Origin: Argopecten irradians
Lineage: Eukaryota > Mollusca > Bivalvia > Pectinida > Pectinidae
Reading direction: 5' to 3'
DNA length: 64,000 bases
Assembly: GCF_041381155.1 (NCBI RefSeq)
Contig: NC_091134.1
Location: 61,434,902-61,498,901, forward strand
The position numbers and the translations under genes were made by a program. Each line of letters opens with the position of its first letter. Within the stretch, counting starts at the first letter, position 1. Under the pieces are notes generated by a model that worked only from the letters and a program-made list of their open reading frames with translations, was not told the origin of the DNA and made no database searches. This document shows positions 1 to 8,691 of the stretch, one piece after another.

Positions 1-1309
1 GCTTTGTTAAAGAAAAATGTCAAATTTGTTTGGTCAGACGAATGTAAGTCTGCATTTGAGAAATTGAAAGCCATACTATCAAACTCACCAGTTCTGACTG
101 CTCCAGATTTTAATAAACAGTTTAAACTGTTTGTTGACGCCAGTGATGTAGGTGTTGGTGCTGTTTTGATGCAAGAAGGTACTGAACAAATTGACCATCC
201 AATTTGTTATTTCTCGAAAAAGTTTGACAAACACCAGAGAAATTATTCCACCATTGAGAAAGAATGTTTAGCGTTGATTTTGGCCTTGAACCAATTTGAT
301 GTATATCTCTGCACTACAGTTGTGCCTGTGTTGGTCTTCACCGACCACAACCCTTTGACATTCATTGGGAAAATGAAAAACAAAAACCAAAGAATTCTCA
401 GGTGGAGTTTGACTTTGCAAGAATACAATCTTGACATCAAACATATCAAAGGGAAAGACAATATTCTAGCAGATGCTTTATCAAGGATTTAAATATTACT
501 TGATATGTCAAGAAAGTTTCCTTTTCAAGAAAACTTTCTTTTCTTTAAGGAGGGGTGTGTTATGTATGACACTAAATACATGTAGTTATGAGATAAGGGA
601 GATAACTCCTATAGTTTTTTTTATCAATACATCCTATAAAGGTCATATCATTAATCTAGGTTATAGAACTTTCTAGAATATAATCATGTATAAACAAATA
701 TGTTTGTAAACATGTTGATTTTAAGTAGAGATCTAGAATGATCTATTTCCAGAAAGTTATGTGTGTTTACTTGTTTACTGTTTTTAGTTAGATATTTCTA
801 GAAGTAGAAGGTTCTCCAATATTCTTGAATTACGGTTTTAGATATATATTCTCCAGCTGTCCAAGGCTAATCAGAACTGTAATGAGACCTGTAATAAGAC
901 ATATCAAGAATTGTACAGCGCCATATGAGATTCTATTGGAAGAGCTATTGTGACTTTATCTGTGGATTATTACAACACTTTGTGTGGATTTATTCATATT
1001 GCCTGGAACTTTACAAATCATCGGTGGACATTCAATTTCCTTGTGGATTTGTGATTATTGTTAATTTGAAACCTGGAAGGATCAAGGATTATACCAGGAC
1101 ATTCGCATACAGATAAGTAACACTTTAAATCATCGTACTACTCTTGTACCACCATCAATTACTTTAGATATTGTAAACCATCTCTGTAGTAACCACCATC
1201 AATTACTTTAGATATTGTAAACCATCTCTGTATAATATTGTATATATAATTAAATTGTGTTTTGAATTTAGCTGCTGGTTTCTCCTTTCTGTTATTCGTT
1301 AATGTAACA
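1..1309 (+). mobile_element. Gypsy-type LTR retroelement, 3' part (fossil)
   Basis: The window opens inside the pol region of an LTR retroelement. Residues of the reading frame at 4-492 match the end of reverse transcriptase and an RNase H-like domain of the Ty3/Gypsy type (FVDASDVGVGAVL, then TDHNPLTF, then the terminal GKDNILADALSR). About 55 bp after the domain ends there is a polypurine tract (AAGGAGGGG, 547-555) and then a probable LTR to 1309. The visible part shows no integrase between RNase H and the LTR, which is unusual for classical Gypsy order. The element interrupts LINE A copy 1, so it is younger than that LINE. The visible pol segment reads open. The left half lies outside the window, so I cannot say whether the element is whole, and no age from LTR divergence is possible. 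Confidence 0.85.
556..1309 (+). repeat. Probable 3' LTR of the Gypsy-type element
   Basis: The segment follows the polypurine tract directly, starts TG(TG)TTATG and ends TGTAACA, giving the short inverted ends TGTTA/TAACA usual for LTRs. LINE A sequence resumes immediately after it (matching 17,268 onward). A 43-bp unit starting ACCACCATCAATTAC is tandemly duplicated at 1148-1232. The mate LTR is outside the window, so the exact edge (556 or 558) is unproven. Confidence 0.65.
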
Positions 1310-2270
1310 CAATATAAAACTGACTGTAGACCTTTCGTTAAATATATGGATGGTAATGGGACTACTGTACAGCTCTATCCAAAAACTACCAAAGATAATA
1401 TGGGTGTTTTATTCGCCGATTTTTCAGAAGACCAAAATCAACTGAATATTGGTCAAATGCTTTTAATAGCATGAGTCTACCACAAGTCTTTGCAATACTG
1501 TATTTTCCATTTTTACCATGTGATATTGTTGATGTTCACTATCGTATTGTTCATAATATTATATTTCCCATGGAAAAGTTGAAGAAAATTGGCACTGTTA
1601 ATAATGATCAATGTCTAGTTTGTAAAACTGATTCAGAAACTTTACAGCATTTGTTTCTTGATTGTTCAGAACTTTCCGAGTTTTTAGCTTATATCCAAAC
1701 ATTAACAAAGAAACTTTTTTCAAAGGCTGATCAGAATTACTTATCGGATATTTCTCTAGGAAGTCTTGTATTTCTGGGTTTCACAAGAAAGATGAAATTC
1801 ACTAATCCGTATTTCATTAACTTCTTTTTTGGAGTAGTTCGTTTCTGCATATTTAAAAGGCGCTATTTAGTAGTTAGTGATATGTCAAAATTGAATTTGA
1901 AAACTATCTTTAAGTATACAATTAGAAAATACTTTGATTATATTAGACATTATTTTCAAATGGCAAAGAAATATCAGTTGTTCAAAAAGTATATTGATGC
2001 AGATAATACATTGTTAAAAGGTGGTGATATTTTTTTAAACTCTAATGATTTGAGTTCCTTTGTTTTAGATATCTAGTCAACACTATTGTACTCATTGTCT
2101 TTGTATTATTTTTTCAAATGAAAAGAAATTGAATGTATGCGTTATAAAGTCTGTGATATATTGATTTCAAATGTTTATATTAAATGAAATGTGAGGAGCC
2201 TTCGGGGCCCCAACCCCGGGGGTCCTATTTGCTGGGAACATTAAAAGATTATTTTTAAAGATAAAAAAAA
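1310..2270 (+). mobile_element. LINE A copy 1, 3' end, joined to tRNA-Val
   Basis: This is the 3' portion of a Tx1/L1-like non-LTR retrotransposon. It holds the ORF2 carboxyl end (1471-2076), a short 3' UTR with a GC-rich hairpin-like stretch (about 2192-2224) and a terminal A-run ending at 2270. It aligns along its length with 17,268-18,983, apart from two insertions in that copy. The A-run is followed without a gap by the 3' half of a tRNA-Val(UAC) gene. Its 5' side is cut by the Gypsy-type fossil. Confidence 0.85.
1471..2076 (+). pseudogene. LINE A ORF2 carboxyl-terminal fragment (zinc-binding)
   Basis: A 201-residue open frame encodes the end of the LINE A ORF2 protein. It contains a zinc-binding pattern C-x2-C-x8-H-x4-C (CLVC...HLFLDC, about residues 49-66), the zf-RVT arrangement found after the reverse transcriptase of many L1/Tx1-like LINEs. 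It ends in SSFVLDI, the same end as the second copy at 18,367. The first ATG is probably not a real start: upstream coding sequence is present in another frame (1262-1474), and the LTR element separates it from the rest of ORF2. It is a 5'-truncated, interrupted fragment without reverse transcriptase and should have no independent activity. Confidence 0.8.
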
Positions 2271-2321
2271 TCACGTCTGCTTTACACGCAGAAGGTCGCG
2301 AGTTCGAACCTCGCCGAAACC
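2271..2321 (+). pseudogene. tRNA-Val(UAC) 3' half, downstream of LINE A insertion
   Basis: The sequence starts TCACGTCTGCTTTACAC, the anticodon arm with loop TTTACAC and anticodon TAC. It continues through the variable loop, a perfect T arm (GCGAG/CTCGC around TTCGAAC) and the acceptor strand CGAAACC. D arm and box A are missing because LINE A lies directly upstream. The matching 5' half is not in the window. Box B (GTTCGAACC) is intact, but the gene is split. Confidence 0.9.
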
Positions 2322-2745
2322 TCCTTATATTTTTTGTATGCATTTAAACTTCACTTTTTAAAATGTAACTTTAAGTTGAATAAATTTGTTTTTGCACTAT
2401 TAATTTTGTTTCACCATGTTTTTATATAGCATTAACCAAATGCACTTTGGAATAATTGATGAAATATATATGTAATAATAGCATAATTAAATGTGAAAAT
2501 ATCAATTTTGCTTTACAAACACGTTACTTGAACCGATCGATAATTATATTTTCCAAACTAAAGAAGCCATCCCTTCCCATATATGAATTTTATATCGTTA
2601 AGTAACATCACACATTCTATCATTTCAGCAATAGTGATAGATAAACTAAATCGGTTTTCAAAGATACATGAAATAAGCATATTTCTGTCATCAAATATCA
2701 ACATGATAAAGCGTAAGACAATATTTGAAGACTACGTAGCATATC
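2322..2745 (+). repeat. tRNA-Val array spacer (UAC-CAC), copy 1
   Basis: This spacer separates Val-UAC from Val-CAC. It recurs at 20,149-20,572 and, inverted, at 30,285-30,660. No protein gene is evident; the 97-aa frame at 2583-2876 runs through the tRNA and is not a gene. Confidence 0.8.
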
Positions 2746-2817
2746 GGTTTCATGGTGTAGCGGTTATCACGTCTGCTTCACACGCAGAAGGTCGCGAGTT
2801 CGAACCTCGCCGAAATC
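2746..2817 (+). tRNA. tRNA-Val (anticodon CAC)
   Basis: A complete 72-nt cloverleaf is present. The anticodon stem TCTGC/GCAGA closes the loop TTCACAC, giving anticodon CAC. The T arm GCGAG-TTCGAAC-CTCGC is perfect, and box A-like (TGGTGTAGCGG) and box B (GTTCGAACC) promoters are present. A run of seven T follows, the usual Pol III terminator. The acceptor stem GGTTTCA/CGAAATC has one G-T wobble and an A-C mismatch, so slight decay is possible. It lies in the Val array between the UAC and AAC genes. Confidence 0.85.
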
Positions 2818-4233
2818 TTTTTTTATTTTTCAATAAGAACAAGACATTTTATTTCATTTTCATATCAAGTTCTTAATACCAAGTTGATAGGATATCCTCG
2901 TTTATTAGCATCAAATTACAAAATCAACGTTATTTCTCTCTCTCCCTCTCTCTCTTATTCGATATCACCGTTTAAGGTGTTAATGTCGATAAGAAAACTC
3001 GTCCACATCTGCAGGAATTCGTATTTATACTATCCTTGTATTGCCAGGAATTAAGAAAACAACAACAATATTTTAAAGCAAGGCTATATGATATCACAAT
3101 TTTATAAGAGTGTGCAAAATAGGCAAAACTACATAAGTAACATCAAATTTAAGATTTTCAAAAAGAGTAGCACAATGTTTATGTTTGTAATACATAAATG
3201 ATCCATGGTTCTATTCTATTCGAGGATAAGAACAGAGCGGATAGGACCAGACGGAACGATATCGACACGGTACATGCTGCATTCATTCCCAACACGCCAT
3301 GAATAAAAATCAAAGTATTTTTGTATTCAAAATGACACTGCCAAATCAAGAATGATATTCTTCAACAAACCGTCTTCTAGACAGCAGCTTGCTTGAAATA
3401 GATTTTTATAAAGAATTTGTTGTGTAAATTAAATGTTGATTTGACATTACGGGGTCCATCAGGGAGCTGTTTTGACTCTACTTATTATCTTATATTAAAA
3501 TTGACAATAAATTTAATCATTGATTAAGGTTTTTCCTACCATGGCAATAACATGTCAATGAATGTTATTGCGTATCTTCTTGGTTTCATCTGTTATTTTT
3601 ATTACTTTATATTGCGCCAATAGCCAGCGTTATAATTATTTTAATGAGTTTTGGGGCAGAGTGCAACTGCGTAAGCAGAAATCAATTACATCGAGGTCCG
3701 AGATATGCAGTTTAGTAAAGAAGACTGCAGCAAAGCTTATTGGTCGATATAATTATCTCACCGGTACATCCTATGTTGTCATTTGGCAGAATAGGTCAGA
3801 CTTGCTTACTATTTCCCTTGCTGTGCATTTTGCTACTGTTTTATCAATAATTGTTGGCGATAGGGCTTGAGTGAATTAAAAACAAAACCGCTGTTCATTT
3901 CGTTATATTGCTGAATCTGGACTTGATTGAGAAGACAACGTTTTACTCCATTAGAGAATATGCTTCTGTTCTTCTTCATTCCCCTCTCGAGCAATGTCCC
4001 TATCCAAATCAATTTTAGCTCATATCTGCAATTAAATTAAAATTGTCAGTTTGTATATGTGTCGTCTAATGTTTTCGTGTTTCATCGTTTTGTTTCTTAA
4101 TAAATCATTCATATCTATACTTGATCATATATAATACAAAATGTTCTATGTCGATATGAAATATTGATGCAGAAGGGATAGCATAAAATGGAGTAACTTA
4201 CAAGGCGTCTATTTGCTCAACTGATGCTAACGA
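2818..4233 (+). repeat. tRNA-Val array spacer (CAC-AAC), copy 1
   Basis: This 1.4-kb non-coding spacer leads to the next Val-AAC gene. Its first 0.97 kb recurs at 20,645-21,345, and parts recur at 24,236-24,592 and inverted at 28,125-28,470. It contains a short CT-rich tract (about 2935-2955) and a small palindrome, CAATAACAT...ATGTTATTG, near 3545-3570. The 102-aa frame at 3562-3870 begins with a signal-peptide-like stretch, but it is not conserved in the other spacer copies, so I do not call it a gene. Confidence 0.75.
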
Positions 4234-4431
4234 GGTTCCGTGGTGTAGTGGTTATCACGTCTGCTTAACACTAATATTGATTTCAAATGATTTTATTAAA
4301 TGAAATGTGAGGAGCCTGCGGAGCCCCAACCCCGGGTTTGCTGGGAACATTAAAAGATAATTTTTTAAAGATAAAAAAAATCACGTCTGCTTAACACGCA
4401 GAAGGTCACGAGTTCGAAACTCGTCGGAACC
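4234..4431 (+). pseudogene. tRNA-Val(AAC) gene interrupted by a LINE A tail
   Basis: The 5' part (4234-4271, from GGTTCCG through box A to the end of the anticodon loop TTAACAC) is followed by 109 bp of LINE A 3' end. The tRNA then restarts at 4381 and runs to 4431 (acceptor CGGAACC). The 17 bases TCACGTCTGCTTAACAC occur on both sides of the insert (4255-4271 and 4381-4397) without a mismatch, so they are the target-site duplication. Removing one copy and the insert gives the same 72-nt sequence as the intact Val-AAC genes at 31,386 and 61,454. Confidence 0.95.
4272..4380 (+). mobile_element. LINE A copy 3, 109-bp 5'-truncated insertion
   Basis: This segment matches only the last part of the LINE A 3' UTR (compare 2160-2270 and 18,886-18,983), including GAAATGTGAGGAGCC, CCCCAACCCCGGG and TTTGCTGGGAACAT, and it ends in an A-run. 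It is an extreme 5' truncation, the usual product of aborted target-primed reverse transcription. The 17-bp duplication around it shows that it integrated into the tRNA gene rather than arriving with it. Confidence 0.9.
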
Positions 4432-4531
4432 TGCAATTATTTTTATTTCATTTAACTAAATTATTTTCTCTATTCTTTGTCAAAAGAACGAATGCAAATT
4501 CATACTTTCTTTCAAAACAGAATTAAATTCA
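4432..4531 (+). repeat. Val-AAC 3' flank, duplicated at 19,032
   Basis: This 100-bp flank, ending in CAGAATTAAATT, recurs at 19,032-19,135 after the other AAC half-gene and, inverted, beside the minus-strand Val-UAC near 30,850. It marks the start of the AAC-UAC spacer. LINE A 5' sequence begins at its right edge. Confidence 0.75.
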
Positions 4532-4756
4532 AATAGTTTTTGGGACTTCCGGTTTGGACTTTGATGCGAATGGACGTTTGTCTATGTGCGTAATTCAAAT
4601 CTGTCAACATCGGTTGTAAGGAAGGGGCACTGGCCCTAAATTTGTGACTTTTGAATATTTATATATATGCTGATTACTCGCTGAAATATATTATGTGACT
4701 TTTTCTGTGTATTTTGACATTTATCCCTATTCCCGTTTCCGGTTTTTACCGGGGGG

Positions 4757-5168
4757 ATGGCGGCCTCTGGAAGAGGTTCCGGTGCACGTGGGTAGAGACA
4801 TTATTCCAAAGATAACACTGTTGTAGTGGATGTGTTGGATAACAAAAATGTCAAGGCGGCACGCGTTATACATGAAATATCGGAACTTTGTGGTGAGGGT
4901 TCAGTTTTCGCCTGTGTCCCGAAATCTGGAAACCTTTTTGAAGTGACGTTAGAAGGTAGAGCTGGAATAAACATTTTATTGGATGGTGTTGTTATTGATG
5001 GTAAAAGGTTCGATTGTCGCGATATCACTAAGCGTTTTACGCTTGTGAGTTTCCTCCATCTCCCTGCGTATATTAGTGACGATGAAATCGTGAATAAGCT
5101 TGAACAGCTTAATGTTGACGTGGTATCGCCGATTAAGCGCCGTTTTTATCAAGGGTCAACTGGGTTTT
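4757..5168 (+). pseudogene. LINE A ORF1, amino-terminal part
   Basis: A start at 4757 (MAASGRGSGARG) is in frame with the 116-residue open frame that follows, but a TAG at 4793 interrupts it. The region after it (VVVDVLDNKNVKAARV through to IKRRFYQGS) looks like the globular amino-terminal part of a LINE ORF1 nucleic-acid-binding protein. A decayed paralogue with KSGNLF/NSGNLF, KRRF and GTNIADDTRYARVKL is seen at 23,260-23,520. The frame ends in the foreign minus-strand LINE that starts at 5169 and resumes at 6369. Confidence 0.7.
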
Positions 5169-5347
5169 TTATTTAAACATATTTTATTGTGTAATTTTAT
5201 ATACAATGGGATTGGGCACAAGTTTTCCAACTTATATGAAGCCCTCTCCCTACAGAATTATAATTAATTATATAACAAAGAATACAAAAATGGCAAAATA
5301 TACATATTTACCTCTTTACAAGATTTTAAAGAAAGAGAGAGAGAGAT

Positions 5348-5387
<40 letters not shown>

Positions 5388-6368
5388 TAAATGTAAATAA
5401 TTACTTAATTTATTGAAGTGTATGTATTTGTGATCACTCCCGATGCTGACGACTGAAGTTGTACTGATCGCTGTTCTTGTCTCGCTGTTTTACTTAAAGT
5501 TAAGCACATCCTGTGCCTTGGTATCTTTCTCCTGTCAATCTGTTGCTTTCTTAATTACGTTTCTCTTCGTTCGCCAGCATCGGAAGGATATTAAGAAACA
5601 TTTTTTATTACATGTAGTTCATATTATAGATAAGAAACGTAAGAGGAGGAGGGAGGGGGGGGGGGGTTAAAACCTATTAGAGTCAGTTATATACTGTTGA
5701 GTGCTCTGACATCTTGTAATGTTATCTTCAAGTGATAAATCTGCACTTCCATGTAGTAGTAGCTGCAGGTCTAAAGGAATGAAGTTGTTTAATGTTCGAA
5801 ATAATTGAATTATCTGGTCAGCGTAATTATTACATGTAAAGAAGAAGTGATGGGCATCCTCAATGTTTTCTAGAAGCTTTCCAAATACAGTGAATTTCTG
5901 CTAGCATAAGACGGTAGTCCAGTAATTATTCTAGCAGATTCAAGCTGAAGTTTTTCTAATTTTTCTGCGTCACTAAGAGGGCACCCATCCCAAACCTAAG
6001 AACAGTATTCAAACAGTGGCCGAATATATGACTTGTAAATTTTTATTAAAGTTTGTTTATTAAGAGTATATTTTAGTTTTCGAAGAACACTTACCTGTTT
6101 TGATACCTGTTTATATATATTATCAAAGTAGATATTCCATTTACAATTAGCTTCCAAAGTTACTAAGTGCTTATGGTTATCTACAAAATCTACATTATTG
6201 AATTTGATATCGATTAGGTCATCATGTTCCGTATTAGAAATAAGTAAAGCTTCCGTCTTTTGGGGGTTAAAAGTTCCTAACCATTTATTTGCCCATTTTT
6301 TAATTTTCATAAGGTCTTCGTTAATTTTAGTTTCTATTTCTAAAATTAAAATTAACGAAGACCTTATG
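5169..6368 (-). mobile_element. CR1/Jockey-type LINE fragment inserted in LINE A ORF1
   Basis: Read on the minus strand, this 5'-truncated LINE encodes the end of a reverse transcriptase (6310-5996: KKWANKWLGTFNPQKTEALL... then VLRKLKYTLNKQTLIKIYKSYIRPLFEYCS in shorter pieces) and a degraded carboxyl region to about 5700. It ends in an AATAAAATATG...AAAAAA tail at 5169. LINE A resumes on either side with CAACTG shared by both edges (5157-5163 and 6371-6377), a probable target duplication. Its 3' UTR carries a GA microsatellite (5333-5384) and a G-run (about 5655-5667). The 5' end has a small inverted copy of itself (about 6311-6368). Confidence 0.8.
5333..5384. repeat. (GA)n microsatellite
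   Basis: A nearly pure GA tract with one ATAGG interruption lies in the 3' UTR of the minus-strand LINE fragment. Confidence 0.95.
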
Positions 6369-6705
6369 ACAACTGTTGCTGATGGTACGCGATATGTGCG
6401 TGTGAAATTGCCCCCGAGATTGGAATCTCTACCATATACGATGAAATTTTGGACTGATTACTATCGTGTCATTCATGACAATCAGCTGAAGGTATGCACA
6501 CTATGCTACTCGGATCAACATTTGTTCCGCCAGTGTCCACAGTTTGTGTGTTACACGTGTGGAGGTCAAGGTCATTTCCGGAGGGCTTGCAAAACACAGC
6601 CGTGTGTGCGATGTGGAGAGATTCGTTTTAAGTGTGATTGTTCGCGCGCACCCAGGTGTGCCGACACTCTTTGTGACAGGTGTGGGCGCTACGACTTCAT
6701 TCAAT
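6369..6705 (+). pseudogene. LINE A ORF1, CCHC zinc-knuckle part
   Basis: Translation gives ADGTRYVRVKLPPRLESLPY, a VIHDNQLKVC segment and then two canonical knuckles C-x2-C-x4-H-x4-C (CTLCYSDQHLFRQC and CYTCGGQGHFRRAC), followed by a cysteine-rich CVRCGEIRFKCDC and CDRCGRYD. This is the gag-like ORF1 arrangement of Tx1-like and several other LINEs and probably binds the element RNA. The 263-aa frame 6198-6989 that contains it crosses three different elements and is not a natural protein. The frame is cut at 6705 by another LINE and continues at 8212. Confidence 0.8.
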
Positions 6706-8211
6706 CAAATGTGAAATCTTGTATCAAATATAATGGATTTATGTCTGAATATTACAGAAACACGTTCGGTCTATTCCAAGGCGAAATATTGTCACCGATT
6801 TTGTACAGTTTATATGTCAATGATTGTGAAATGTGTTTTAATAGAGAGAACTGCCCATCAGTAGAAATTGGTTTGATTAACTTGTTTTTGATTATGTATG
6901 CAGATGATACAGTTCTACTCGCTGAATCGCCCAAATCTCTGCAAGAAATGATTGATACGTTATATAAATATAATAACGATTGTAAGTAGACTTTTAATGT
7001 TGATAAGACAAAAATAATGATTTTCAGAAACGGGGGTAGACAGAGGGAAAATGAATATTGGACTTACAATGATGTTAACATTGATGTAGTCGACGAATTC
7101 AATTATCTTGGTATGTTATTTAATTACAATGGTAAATTTAAGAAAACGCAAATTCATGTTGCAAAGCAAGGAAGAAAAGCTTATTTTTTCCATGCGTAGT
7201 AAGTTGAAAAATCATGCATTTAATATTTCGACTCAGTGTTCTATTTTTTATACATATATTAATAGTATACTTGGATATGCAAGTGAAATTTGGGGACATC
7301 ATAAAGCTCCTGATGTAGAAAAGGTGCACACTAACTTTTGCAAAAACGTTCTTGGAGTAAATAAAACAACTTGTAATGATTTTGTCTATTTAGAACTAGG
7401 AAGGTTGCCTTTGTATATAACCAGAAAAATTAAAATTTTGAAGTATTGGATAAAACTAAAAGGTACTTCTAACTGTATTTTAAAAGAATGTTTAGATACT
7501 AGAATTGAAACTAATTATGGTCAATCAACATTAAAAATGAACTAGCAAAAATTGGATTAGCATACCTCTGGAATGATAGATACGTTGACTGTTATACATT
7601 TAATATTATTGGGAATAGAATTAATGAGGTATATAGACAAGAGGTTATCAACAATATAAGTAATACAACACGAGGTACTCTGTATAAACATTTAAATGAT
7701 AATTTTTGTTCTCAATTTTATTTAAGAAAGCATATTGGCACTGTATATAAAAATGTTTAACCAAAATAAGAATTTCGGCACACTATCTGAATATTGAAAA
7801 GGGTAGAAAACAATATATTCCACGAGAGAATAGATTGTGTACATTTTGTGATTTAAATGAAATTGAAGATGAATATCACTTTCTATTTCAATGTCCATTT
7901 TATGTTGATTTACGTCAAAAGTATATTAAGAAATAGTATTACAGAAGACCAAGTGTTTTTAAATTAGTCAAATTATTAAGCGTTAACAACGTTAAATAAT
8001 TACAAAATACTGGTAAATTTATTCATTTTGCTTTTAAGAAAAGGTCAGAAAAGTCAAAAAGTTGAGACATTTGGCTGGAAATTTAATATCTATTTTATAA
8101 ATCACTCTCCATCTCTTTTGTTATATCAATTGTATATTTTACATGATGTAATTTGTACTTATAGACCGTAAGGTCCACGGAATAAAATGAATTGAATTGA
8201 AATGAATTGAA
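6706..8211 (+). mobile_element. Second LINE type (QGEILSP family), 5'-truncated, inserted in LINE A ORF1
   Basis: The insert starts within a reverse transcriptase (LFQGEILSPILYSLYVND, then MYADDTVLLAES, about 6770-6930), continues through VDKTKIMIF and FNYLGM, and ends with a CTFCDLNEIEDEYHFLFQC zinc-like segment (about 7840-7900). Stops and frame changes near 6987, 7197 and 7543 break it. The tail GACCGTAAGGTCCACGGAATAAAA followed by GAATTGAATTGAAATGAATTG repeats (8165-8211) is a simple-repeat 3' end. LINE A ORF1 (CGCFDTGDNQ) resumes after it. I cannot assign the clade firmly; it is unlike the Tx1-like elements here. Confidence 0.8.
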
Positions 8212-8650
8212 TGGACTGTGGTTGTTTTGACACTGGCGATAACCAGTACAGCGGAGATTCAGACGAGGCGGGTGATATTGCCAATGATGATGACTCGCTC
8301 TCTGTTATTGGAACCACTGTTTCCATTCCGTTTCCCGATGGACGTGGTGATAGCTCAGAATCTATGAGCACCATGATGACGCTGACGATGACGGCGATAA
8401 TGATGATGATGATGATGGCGGTGATGCTAAGGATGTCGATCGCGAATCGGAATCCGTTCTGAGTCAGAACACTTTAACTGACGGTAATGATGTTTGCTTT
8501 GGCGACGTCCTCGCACAGCCGATGTGTTCCAAGTTTTGGGATACTTATGGTGTAGAGGAGGAGGGGATGATGATAAGAAAGTAACCGGGAGACATATTTC
8601 TGCTCAGGGTAAAGATTTTTTTAAAAATTAAAGGTTAGAGATGGTGGAGT
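8212..8650 (+). pseudogene. LINE A ORF1, acidic carboxyl-terminal part
   Basis: After the inserted LINE the sequence reads CGCFDTGDNQYSGDSDEAGD, joining the knuckle region (CDRCGRYD) in the sense seen in the decayed paralogue at 23,760-23,800 (GRYDCL...FDTGVNQ). The stretch is rich in Asp, Glu and Ser. A GATGAT/ATGATG repeat near 8370-8420 has probably shifted the frame, because the open frame turns into Met-Thr runs. A Lys-rich segment follows at 8650-8680. Confidence 0.6.
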
Positions 8651-8691
8651 AAAGAAAAAGAAGAAAGCCAAAAAGTTAAATAATTTGTATA

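Noticed and set aside
2583-2876. 97-aa frame across the Val-CAC gene (and the 104-aa frame at 20,410)
   Set aside because: It translates a tRNA gene and its spacer. The recurrence is due to the repeated spacer.
3562-3870. 102-aa frame with a signal-peptide-like start
   Set aside because: It lies in the tRNA array spacer, and the same region at 24.4 kb and 28.2 kb does not keep the frame.
5443-5670. 75-aa hydrophobic frame
   Set aside because: It lies in the degraded 3' part of the inserted LINE and ends in a G-run microsatellite.
6198-6989. 263-aa open frame with zinc knuckles and an RT-like end
   Set aside because: It starts in a minus-strand LINE, passes through LINE A ORF1 and ends in a third LINE. 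It is an accident of nested insertions, not a fusion gene.
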